64,000 nucleotides of DNA, taken from positions 1-64,000 of the forward strand of contig NZ_JBGSLK010000074.1 in the NCBI RefSeq assembly GCF_041740695.1, given 5' to 3'. Positions within the stretch are counted from its first letter, which is position 1; each line of letters begins with the position of its first letter. The DNA comes from Haliscomenobacter sp041740695. Its GTDB lineage: Bacteria > Bacteroidota > Bacteroidia > Chitinophagales > Saprospiraceae. Below the pieces are notes generated by a model, which did not search any database, was not told the DNA's origin, and was given only the letters and a program-made list of their open reading frames with translations. A program made the translations under genes and the position numbers. This document shows, piece by piece, positions 32,748 through 40,636 of the stretch.

Positions 32748-34235
32748 ATGCGAGCACCATATCAATTCATCGGACTAGGTTTGGCTTTTTGCCTGCTGAA
32801 CACGTCCTGCGAACTGGAGGAAACCATTTATTCCTCCATTTATACCGAAGCTTTTTACAAAACTGCATCGGATGCCGAAAAAGGGCTGGTCGCGGTGTAC
32901 GATCCCATCGGCGACATGGGCTCAGGGCCAGCACTGACCATTGTATCAGACTTTAGCGCCGACCAATGCTACCCTCGGGCAGTAGTAGGTCGCAATACCC
33001 TGACCATTTTTGCTTACGATGACAACTACACCACCCAACGCACCGCTGGCCGAATCAACGAATCACCGCAGCAAATCTGGCAATCCTGCTACGATGGCAT
33101 CGAAAAAGCCAACTGGGTCATTGCCAAAGTACCTGACGCGGTGATGGACGCTACGCGTAAAAATCAGATCATCGGCGAAGCCTATTTTCTGAGGGCTTTT
33201 TACCACTGGAACCTGACCAAAAACTTTAGAGATGTGGTCATTAAAACCGCGCCGAGTACTTCGGAGGCGGAAGGTATCGTGGCTAAAAGCCTCAAAGCAG
33301 ATGTGTACAAACAAATTTATGCTGACCTGGACTTGGCCCTTGCGGCAGGTTTGCCTTCTTATCCCGCCGTGGAAAAAGGCCGCCCTTCTAAAGAGGTAGT
33401 CAATGCCCTGTACGCCAAAGCTGCTTTGTACAATGAAGATTGGGCCAAAGCCTCGCAAAAAGCCCAGGAAGTAATCAGCTCTGGCAAATACAGCCTGATG
33501 GCCGATGTACGCGATGTGTACCGCTACGACAAGGAAGACGCCGCCCGGATTGAAAACATGTGGGCTTATGAATCTGCCCCCATTTCTCCGGGTCGTAGCC
33601 ATCAGTTGACCAGCCTTTGTGGCCCTCCAGGTAGTGCGGGCGCAGATTATTCCCGCACTTCTTTTGGATCAATGTTTGCGTATCAAACTTTTTTTGATTC
33701 TTTTGATCCAAGCGACAAACGCCGCCAGTTGTTGGATACCACTTATGTCAACCGCAGCGGGGTTACGGTTCCTCAGCGCAGCATTACGCCCATTACCCCC
33801 AAAGCAGTTTTGATCAAAAAATACCAGGATCCGATTTCTGTCACAGGTTTGATCTCCAACATTCCCATCCTCCGTTTGCCCGACATGTACTTGATCGCCG
33901 CAGAAGCAGAAGCCCGCTTAAACGGTGCAAGCGCTGCCGCGTATGGTTTTGTCAATCCAATCCGCAAACGAGCCGGTTTGAGTGACCTCACGCCAGGTTT
34001 GAGCAAAGAGGCATTTATTGATGCGGTAATTCAAGAGCGCGCCTGGGAGTTTTTTGCTGAAGGAGACCGCTGGTACGACCTTACCCGTACCAACACATTC
34101 CTTACTGTTGTACCTAAAGCGGTGAACAACGTATATCCTGTACGTACTCCACTAGCCAAGCACCGGTATTTCCCCATCCCCTTGGATGAGTTGAATGCCA
34201 ACCCGAAAATCGAGCAGAATCCAGATTGGAAATAA
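32748..34235 (+). CDS. SusD/RagB-family nutrient-binding lipoprotein
   Basis: Surface lipoprotein that caps the SusC barrel and binds glycans. The 495-residue product has the lipobox LNTSC with the lipid-bearing cysteine at residue 21. TPR-like helices follow (YDGIEKANWVIAKV, GEAYFLRAFYHWNLTKNFRDVV). The C-terminal signature is ILRLPDMYLIAAEAEARLN...NPIRKRAGL...VIQERAWEFFAEGDRWYDLTRT. It begins 22 nt after susC and is followed by a strong terminator hairpin. The target glycan cannot be read from the sequence; neighbouring enzymes suggest a plant- or algal-type beta-glycan. Confidence 0.96.
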   Translation: MRAPYQFIGLGLAFCLLNTSCELEETIYSSIYTEAFYKTASDAEKGLVAVYDPIGDMGSGPALTIVSDFSADQCYPRAVVGRNTLTIFAYDDNYTTQRTAGRINESPQQIWQSCYDGIEKANWVIAKVPDAVMDATRKNQIIGEAYFLRAFYHWNLTKNFRDVVIKTAPSTSEAEGIVAKSLKADVYKQIYADLDLALAAGLPSYPAVEKGRPSKEVVNALYAKAALYNEDWAKASQKAQEVISSGKYSLMADVRDVYRYDKEDAARIENMWAYESAPISPGRSHQLTSLCGPPGSAGADYSRTSFGSMFAYQTFFDSFDPSDKRRQLLDTTYVNRSGVTVPQRSITPITPKAVLIKKYQDPISVTGLISNIPILRLPDMYLIAAEAEARLNGASAAAYGFVNPIRKRAGLSDLTPGLSKEAFIDAVIQERAWEFFAEGDRWYDLTRTNTFLTVVPKAVNNVYPVRTPLAKHRYFPIPLDELNANPKIEQNPDWK

Positions 34236-34250
34236 ATACAACCTTCATGT

Positions 34251-34291
34251 CCCCGGTAAAACACGGCAATGTTTTACCGGGGCTTTTTTTT
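34251..34291 (+). terminator. Strong intrinsic terminator/attenuator after susD
   Basis: A perfect 13-bp stem (ccccggtaaaaca with tgttttaccgggg), a 6-nt loop and then ctttttttt. It ends only about 6 nt before the ATG of the next gene (34297). It may limit transcription of the enzymes relative to susCD, or act as an attenuator whose disruption couples to translation. Confidence 0.85.
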
Positions 34292-34296
34292 ACCTG

Positions 34297-36204
34297 ATGA
34301 ACGCAATTCATACCTTGATTTTTCTGCTAGTTGGCATGGTCGCCTTCGCCCAAAACAAACCCTTGGTCAATCAAGCGGGATACAACCTGGGTGAAGCCAA
34401 ACGGTTCGTTTGTGTAGGTGCCAAAGACGGCACCAAATTTAAAATCCTCAACAACACCAGCAAACAAGTTGAATTTGAAGGCGAAATACTGAATCAGGAG
34501 GGCTGGTTCAGCACCTTTAACCCCATTGCCAAAAATGAATTTTACATCGACGTAACCGGGCACGGCCAATCAGTTCCTTTTTGGATTGCCGACCATTTGA
34601 TGGAAAAAATTTCTACTAAACTCGCCTACGATTTTTTCATCGATGTGCGGGGTTCTGAAGATGCCTCGATAGCGGATTTGAGTAAAATCTACGGCGGCGG
34701 CCCCTCGCGCGACGGCGGCGCGTATGGGCTCGAAACCATTTTTGAATGCCTCTACTACGCCTCGAATCCGGCGCTATTTGACCGCTGGAAAACGGAATTG
34801 GGGGACAACAATGTACCTGACCTCATTGACCTGATCCTTTGGCACGCCGAATTTGCCTATAACCATGTCGCCTACCAGGGCCCGGTGGCCAATCGGCACG
34901 GCAGCCTGGGTTACGAGGGCCAGCCGCGAATGCAGTACGATTATTGGAACCACCTGGATCAACTGGCAGTGGTTTGTGCAGCTTACCACGATTTTTTAAA
35001 ACCATACCTATCTCGCGAAAAGTACCTGCTTTACCGCAAGGTTTGCAACGAAAAATGGCTGGCCTACGAGCGCCACCGGGAAAACCGCTACTGGACGTAC
35101 AGCACCAAATGGGTCGACTTTGGTTTTCAGGAATTCAACGAAATGGGCAATGCCTTTGGGCAGTCGGTTTTCCGCAATTTATTCATGTACTATTGTGAAA
35201 AAAATGAGGCGGATGGCCAGTCTGCCAAATACCTGAAATGGGCCCATGAAAGCGCCCTGGACATCATCCAAAACTGGGACTTTAACAACCCGCGCCACAT
35301 GTGGTGGATCCGCAATGCCGAGCACATTACGCCCCAAGCCCTCGCCTATTTCCTGCTATTGGCACCCGATCAAGCTCCCAACGGAACACGTGAAAAACTG
35401 AGCGCATGGGCCATCCACATGCAGCAAAAAACAAACAATTTCTGGAAATACCGCGTACACAGCGAAACGGAATGGGCGCACCCCAAAACCAAAGAATTGG
35501 GTGGGGCTCCGGCATTGGGTGGCTCTCTATTTGCTGTGGCGCACTTGTTGAAAAATCCACGACTCCGCGACATTGGCTGGGCCCAGGTGGATTTTGTTTT
35601 TGGCGTCAATCCCATCGGCGCACACTTGAGCAACAAAAGCCAAGATCGGCTAGATATTGGTGGGTATTGGGCTGGCGTCGAGAATGGTTGGCCCGGAGCG
35701 CACCCCAACGGTTACGGGCAATTGGGCAAGGTGCGGGGCACCCTGGATGGCTCACCTTTGGACAAGGATTTTCAACAAAAAGTGACTGCCGCTGCTGGAC
35801 AAGAACCTCAGGATCAGATTGGCAAAGACGCCTACGCCACCGAAGGTTGGTGTGTGTCCAATCGGGGTTGGATGGCCACGCTGACTTTTTCTACTTTGGG
35901 CAGCCAGCATGTCAAAATTTTGAATACCCGTGGCGCAGTCCTTACCCAAGCCAAAGTTGCTGAAACCGTGACCATTGAACTAAAAGCTGCTTTGAACCTG
36001 GATTGGGATCAGGTAGAAAAAGGGAAGGTTTGGGTAAAACTAGATCAAAAACCCGCAATTGCCTTTGAAGTGACAGAGACGGGCGAAAATACTGGCATTT
36101 TTAGGGCCAACTACAAAGTGCCCAGTACTGGACGCGCCTTACAAGTTAGCTATGGTTCTTTGGGATTTGCCCAAAAAGCCAGCATCAACATAAAGGCACC
36201 GTAG
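34297..36204 (+). CDS. GH9-like secreted glycoside hydrolase
   Basis: A 635-residue product with a signal peptide (IFLLVGMVAFAQ). It has a CelD-type Ig-like N-domain (VNQAGYNLGEAKRFV, about 22-100), an (alpha/alpha)6 domain with the GH9-type late motif FVFGVNPIGAHL, and a C-terminal beta domain. Family enzymes hydrolyse beta-1,4-glucans by inversion. The DAGD motif that carries the catalytic base reads DGGA here (D139...A142), while a late glutamate (TEGWCVSNRGW) is kept. The substrate or mechanism may therefore differ, or the enzyme may be inactive. It lies just behind the post-susD terminator and 20 nt before the next secreted protein. Confidence 0.8.
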   Translation: MNAIHTLIFLLVGMVAFAQNKPLVNQAGYNLGEAKRFVCVGAKDGTKFKILNNTSKQVEFEGEILNQEGWFSTFNPIAKNEFYIDVTGHGQSVPFWIADHLMEKISTKLAYDFFIDVRGSEDASIADLSKIYGGGPSRDGGAYGLETIFECLYYASNPALFDRWKTELGDNNVPDLIDLILWHAEFAYNHVAYQGPVANRHGSLGYEGQPRMQYDYWNHLDQLAVVCAAYHDFLKPYLSREKYLLYRKVCNEKWLAYERHRENRYWTYSTKWVDFGFQEFNEMGNAFGQSVFRNLFMYYCEKNEADGQSAKYLKWAHESALDIIQNWDFNNPRHMWWIRNAEHITPQALAYFLLLAPDQAPNGTREKLSAWAIHMQQKTNNFWKYRVHSETEWAHPKTKELGGAPALGGSLFAVAHLLKNPRLRDIGWAQVDFVFGVNPIGAHLSNKSQDRLDIGGYWAGVENGWPGAHPNGYGQLGKVRGTLDGSPLDKDFQQKVTAAAGQEPQDQIGKDAYATEGWCVSNRGWMATLTFSTLGSQHVKILNTRGAVLTQAKVAETVTIELKAALNLDWDQVEKGKVWVKLDQKPAIAFEVTETGENTGIFRANYKVPSTGRALQVSYGSLGFAQKASINIKAP

Positions 36205-36224
36205 GCAAACAAAAAGCATTAGAC

Positions 36225-38732
36225 ATGAAATTTTTATTCTCTTTTTTGTTCAGCAGTATAATTCTGAGCCTCGCAGCGCAAACGCCGCAGGTCCTCAACC
36301 TGGCCAATGCCAACCTGCGCCTGCGTTGGGAAAACAGCGGATCGGGCTGGCGCATCAAAACCATCACCGTTAAAAAAGGCCAGACCTGGGTCAATCTGGA
36401 GCAGCCCTCAGGAGAACACACTTTACTGTACAGTGCCGAAAAACCCAAAACCGACCCCGACTCAACCTTCAAAAGCATCATTGGGCAAAAATTCCCCGAA
36501 GATCTTTACCATTATCAACAAAAAATTTGGGCGGAAAGCATCAACCCGGTTTCCCTCAACACCGCCGGACAGGCACTGCATTTTTTTGCACAAAAAGGGC
36601 AGCAAATCGCCCCGAATCAACTGCGTTTTGAGCAATCAACCGAACTGGGCACCTTGGTAGCCGAATGGCGTTTTGACCCCAAGTTTCCCAACGACATCCT
36701 CCTGACTCAAACCCTCAAAGTAAAAAAAGATGGCTACTACTCTTTAGCTACGCCGTGTTTGGCCAACATCAGCGAAAGTAACCTGGCCTGGGCCTCGGTG
36801 CCGGGCTATTTTCATGGAAATTACATTCAACCCAACTTTGCCTTGTCCTACGCTTATGGGCATGGTGTTCCTGCCTTGCCGGTGGTTTATCGCGAGCGTT
36901 CGGCTAGTACGCTGGCACCGCTGGTCAGCACCAAAACTGGACTGACCCTGGCCCTGATTGCCGACCCGAGCCTGTGCCGCGATCCTTGGGCCAAAGACAA
37001 AAACACGCTCCACGACTGGAACATTGGCCTTTCGCACAAAAACCGCAAAGCGCAGTTGTCGCCTACCTTGTACTTTCCCGTTTTGGGCGAGCCCAAGTCT
37101 TTGCTGAAAGCTGGCGAAGAAATCACCTACACCTCGCGCTATCACCTCGGCACTGGTGATTGGTTTCAGGCCATCAAACACGCGGCCTACGATGTGTACC
37201 AACTCAAATCTGCCCTGGCGCTGCGCCAAAGCAAACAATCCCTAACCAGTCGCATCCAACAAATGCACCACTACCTGACCGATCCACAAACTTCGCTATG
37301 GAACGTTGAGGAATTTCAGGGGCGAAAAATTGGGGCACAATCCTACCTCGGCGGCGTAGTGGGTTCGAATAAGGACGCCATGAAAAACTCCGATTACGGG
37401 GCCATGTGGATGTTGGCGAATGCGACGCAAGACACTTTGCTGACCAAAAATGTACTGCCTTACGCGCTCAATTTCAAATTTGTACAACAAATCAGCGAGC
37501 CCGGTTTTTTCAACGGTTCACTCGCTGGGCAATACTACCTGGCCAAAAGCAAAAAATTCGTAGAAGAGTGGGGTGAAGTGGTCGAACCCATCGCGGTGAC
37601 CTACTACACCATGCTCGACATCGGCAATATCCTGCTTTTTGAACCCAATAACAGCGAATTGAAAGCGCGCCTACGCGCTGGGGCAGAGTGGTTGTTGAAA
37701 AACCAAAAAGCCGATGGCAGTTGGGCCGTAGCCTACGACCGCAAGAATGAAGCCGAATTGTACAAAGACATCAAGGATTTGCGGGCTACTTTTTATGGTT
37801 TGATTGTGGCTTACCGCATTTTGAAAGACCAGCGGTACCTGCTTGCCGCGCAAAAGGGAGCTGATTGGTTGTTGCAGGCTGCAGTAGCCAAGGGGAGCTA
37901 CCTGGGTGTATGTGGGGATGCGCGTTACGCCCCCGATTTTGCCACGGCTCAGACCGCCCAAGCTTTTCTCGACCTTTTTGACCTGACCCAACAAGTGAAA
38001 TATAAGTCTGCGGCCATCAGCGCAGCCAAGATATACACTACTTCCATTTTCACCCACCCTATTCCTACTACTGCTGCTAAAACCGTGAATGGGGTGGAGC
38101 GACAGGACTGGGAGATTGCCCAGTATGGACTCAGTTTTGAACACGGTGGGATTTTTGGTTCTTCCAATATCCACGGCCCGATTCAATTGTGCAGCCACGC
38201 GGGTTTATTCATCCGCATGTACCAGCTTACCAAAGAACCCATCTTCGCTGATCTCGCGCGGGCGGGTGCCTGGGGCCGCGATGCTTTTGTGGACGCCAAA
38301 ACCAGTGTCGCTTCTTATTACTGGAACGCGATGAACCGGGGTGCCGGGCCATATCCACACCACGCCTGGTGGCAAATTGGCTGGTTGACCGACTACCTGA
38401 TGGCTGAAGCGGAATTGCGCTCGAATGGGCAAGTGCGTTTCCCTCGGGGGTTTGTAACCCCAAAAGTGGGGCCGCACCAAGCATATGGTTTTGCGCCTGG
38501 CACCGTCAATGGGCAAAAAGCGCGGCTGATTGTGGATGAAAACCTGGTCAAAATCGACCACCCGGCGATTGATTACTTACTGGCGACTACCGAGAAAAAA
38601 GACAAAGTCTTTGTGATTTTGATGAACAACCGAGCGCAGGCTACGGATTTTCAAATCAGCATCAAGGGCGCTGCGGCAAAGGCCAAGCAGCTACCAGCGC
38701 TGGGCTTTGAAATCCTGACGATCACACCTTGA
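36225..38732 (+). CDS. Large secreted protein with predicted alpha/alpha-toroid domain
   Basis: I do not recognise a named family with confidence. The 835-residue product has a signal peptide (FLFSFLFSSIILSLAAQ). An N-terminal beta-rich half (20-300) resembles the sandwich domains of polysaccharide-active enzymes. From about 330 to 760 there are repeated helical pairs (AEWLLKNQKADGSWAVAYD, ADWLLQAAVAKGSYLGVCGDARYAPDFATAQTAQAFLDLF, WWQIGWLTDYLMAEAELR) suggestive of an (alpha/alpha) toroid. The tail is short and beta-rich. Its place in the susCD locus argues for glycan processing (hydrolase or lyase). A composite palindrome follows 24 nt downstream. Confidence 0.75.
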   Translation: MKFLFSFLFSSIILSLAAQTPQVLNLANANLRLRWENSGSGWRIKTITVKKGQTWVNLEQPSGEHTLLYSAEKPKTDPDSTFKSIIGQKFPEDLYHYQQKIWAESINPVSLNTAGQALHFFAQKGQQIAPNQLRFEQSTELGTLVAEWRFDPKFPNDILLTQTLKVKKDGYYSLATPCLANISESNLAWASVPGYFHGNYIQPNFALSYAYGHGVPALPVVYRERSASTLAPLVSTKTGLTLALIADPSLCRDPWAKDKNTLHDWNIGLSHKNRKAQLSPTLYFPVLGEPKSLLKAGEEITYTSRYHLGTGDWFQAIKHAAYDVYQLKSALALRQSKQSLTSRIQQMHHYLTDPQTSLWNVEEFQGRKIGAQSYLGGVVGSNKDAMKNSDYGAMWMLANATQDTLLTKNVLPYALNFKFVQQISEPGFFNGSLAGQYYLAKSKKFVEEWGEVVEPIAVTYYTMLDIGNILLFEPNNSELKARLRAGAEWLLKNQKADGSWAVAYDRKNEAELYKDIKDLRATFYGLIVAYRILKDQRYLLAAQKGADWLLQAAVAKGSYLGVCGDARYAPDFATAQTAQAFLDLFDLTQQVKYKSAAISAAKIYTTSIFTHPIPTTAAKTVNGVERQDWEIAQYGLSFEHGGIFGSSNIHGPIQLCSHAGLFIRMYQLTKEPIFADLARAGAWGRDAFVDAKTSVASYYWNAMNRGAGPYPHHAWWQIGWLTDYLMAEAELRSNGQVRFPRGFVTPKVGPHQAYGFAPGTVNGQKARLIVDENLVKIDHPAIDYLLATTEKKDKVFVILMNNRAQATDFQISIKGAAAKAKQLPALGFEILTITP

Positions 38733-38755
38733 ATGGTTTTATTTTTATGTATCCT

Positions 38756-38851
38756 TCCTTAGGTGTGTCTTTAGTGCCTTAGGTTTCTTAGATGGTAAAA
38801 AAACTATTTCACCACCTAAGAAACCTAAGGCACTAAAGACACACCTAAGGA
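38756..38851. repeat. Composite palindrome H with cttaggt words
   Basis: The left arm 38756-38796 (ccttaggtgtgtctttagtgcc...) is mirrored almost perfectly by 38811-38851, leaving a 14-nt AT-rich loop. This is the longest near-perfect stem in the window (about 40 bp). A half copy of the arm sits alone at 16535-16558. It lies between the toroid protein and the symporter. Confidence 0.9.
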
Positions 38852-38878
38852 CGAAACAACATTTACCAAAACAAGCAC

Positions 38879-40582
38879 ATGTTGAACGCCTACATCGATA
38901 CCGCCGTCATTTTTATCTTCTCTGCCTTTGTGTTGGGCATTGGCTTACTGTTTGCCCGCACCGGCCGCAACCTCAAATCCTTTTTTGCCGGCGGTGAAGC
39001 AGTGCCCTGGTTCATTGGTGGTTTGTCGCTGTTTATGTCTTTCTTTTCGGCGGGTACTTTTGTAGCATGGGGTTCCATTGCTTACAAACATGGTTGGGTG
39101 GCGGTGACCATTCAGTGGACGATGTGCCTGGGAGCCATTGTAACTGGGTTGTTTCTGTCACCGCGTTGGCGGGCTACGGGCAACCTCACTGCGGCGGAAT
39201 TCATCCGGGAGCGTTTGGGTGAAGGGGTACAAAAAATTTACATCGGGATATTTACCCTCGTTTCCTTGTTCATCAAAGGTTCGGTTTTGTATCCTGTCGC
39301 GAAATTAGTAAGTGTTTCCCTGGGTTTCCCACTCTTTGAATGCACCATAGTACTGGGCATTTTTATGATCGCCTACACCGCGGTGGGGGGCCTTTGGGCG
39401 GTGATGGTCACCGATATTTTGCAGTTTGTGATTTTGTCGGCGGCGGTCTTCATTTTGCTACCACTGTCCTTAGGCAAGGTGGGCGGATTTGAGGCCTTTA
39501 CTCAAAAAGTTCCTGACGACTTTTTCAACCTACTGAATGGTGAATATACCCTCGGGTTTATCCTGGCTTTCATTTTTTTCCACATCGCTCAAATCGGGGG
39601 CAACTGGACTTTTGTGCAGCGCTACACCAGTGTGGACAGCCCTCAATCGGCGCGTAAGGTTGCCTTTTTATTCGCAGCCTTGTACCTCGTTAGCCCTGTG
39701 ATCTGGATGCTGCCGCCTATGATTTACCGGGCGATTAATCCTGATTTGGTGGGCTTGGATACCGAAAACGCTTATTTGAAAATTTGCCAATTGGTACTGC
39801 CTCCTGGTTTGTTGGGCTTGATGCTGACCGGCATGTATTTCTCTACTTCGGCCAGCGCGAATACAACTTTGAATGTCGTATCGGCGGTATTCACCAATGA
39901 TGTTTATCGTGGCTTCATCAACCCGACGGCTTCGGATCGGCAGTTGATTCGGGTGGCACGGCTGTCCTCTTGGGGTTTTGGCCTAGGGATGATCGGCATT
40001 GCTCTGTTGGTGCCAGCGGCGGGAGGAATTGTGGAAGTGGTGCTGAGTATTTCAGCTATTTCGGGTGGACCCTTGTTGGCTCCGCCACTCTGGGCTTTGT
40101 TTTCCAAACGACTCAATGGGCGCACCACTTTTTGGATCACGCTGATTGGTCTTTCTGTCAATTTGTTCTTCAAAATCCTTGCCCCGATGTTGCTCCACTT
40201 CAAACTTACCCGGAGTGTTGAGACAATTGTGGGCATTGGCCTGCCGCTACTATTGCTCTTAGCCTACGAACTCTACGCTCGGGCTAAAGGGAAAATTGCA
40301 CCAGAATACTTGCAATACCTCGAAACCAAAGCCAAACGTACTGCGAATGCACTGGCTGAATCGCCTGCCGAGGCATTGGAAATCAAAAAGCAAAACCGCT
40401 ATGGCATGCAGGTGATTGCTGGTGCCCTGGTCTTTGTGGCCATTATTCTACTCATTTTGAGTTTTTTGACCAGCTCAGGAGGGCTGGTGACCCGGATTAT
40501 TTCGATGGTGATTTTGTTGGGGGCGATCATTCCCTGGCAGGCAGCGCGGAAGATTCAAATTGAGGCCAATAGCCATACTTAA
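38879..40582 (+). CDS. Sodium:solute symporter family transporter
   Basis: A 567-residue inner-membrane protein with about 13-14 hydrophobic segments of the SSS (LeuT-fold) family: RTGRNLKSFFAGGEAVPWFIGGLSLFMSFFSAGTFVAWGSIAYKHGW at the front, the AYTAVGGLWAVMVTDILQFVIL signature, and YFSTSASANTTLNVVSAVFTNDVYR with the serine-rich sodium site. It probably imports the sugar or sugar acid released in the periplasm by the upstream enzymes. It is 54 nt upstream of the FAD oxidoreductase gene and likely co-transcribed with it. Confidence 0.92.
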   Translation: MLNAYIDTAVIFIFSAFVLGIGLLFARTGRNLKSFFAGGEAVPWFIGGLSLFMSFFSAGTFVAWGSIAYKHGWVAVTIQWTMCLGAIVTGLFLSPRWRATGNLTAAEFIRERLGEGVQKIYIGIFTLVSLFIKGSVLYPVAKLVSVSLGFPLFECTIVLGIFMIAYTAVGGLWAVMVTDILQFVILSAAVFILLPLSLGKVGGFEAFTQKVPDDFFNLLNGEYTLGFILAFIFFHIAQIGGNWTFVQRYTSVDSPQSARKVAFLFAALYLVSPVIWMLPPMIYRAINPDLVGLDTENAYLKICQLVLPPGLLGLMLTGMYFSTSASANTTLNVVSAVFTNDVYRGFINPTASDRQLIRVARLSSWGFGLGMIGIALLVPAAGGIVEVVLSISAISGGPLLAPPLWALFSKRLNGRTTFWITLIGLSVNLFFKILAPMLLHFKLTRSVETIVGIGLPLLLLLAYELYARAKGKIAPEYLQYLETKAKRTANALAESPAEALEIKKQNRYGMQVIAGALVFVAIILLILSFLTSSGGLVTRIISMVILLGAIIPWQAARKIQIEANSHT

Positions 40583-40636
40583 CGCACTGTCAAAAGTGAA
40601 ACCTTCCCATTAAAGTAATTTTCTACACTTAAGATC

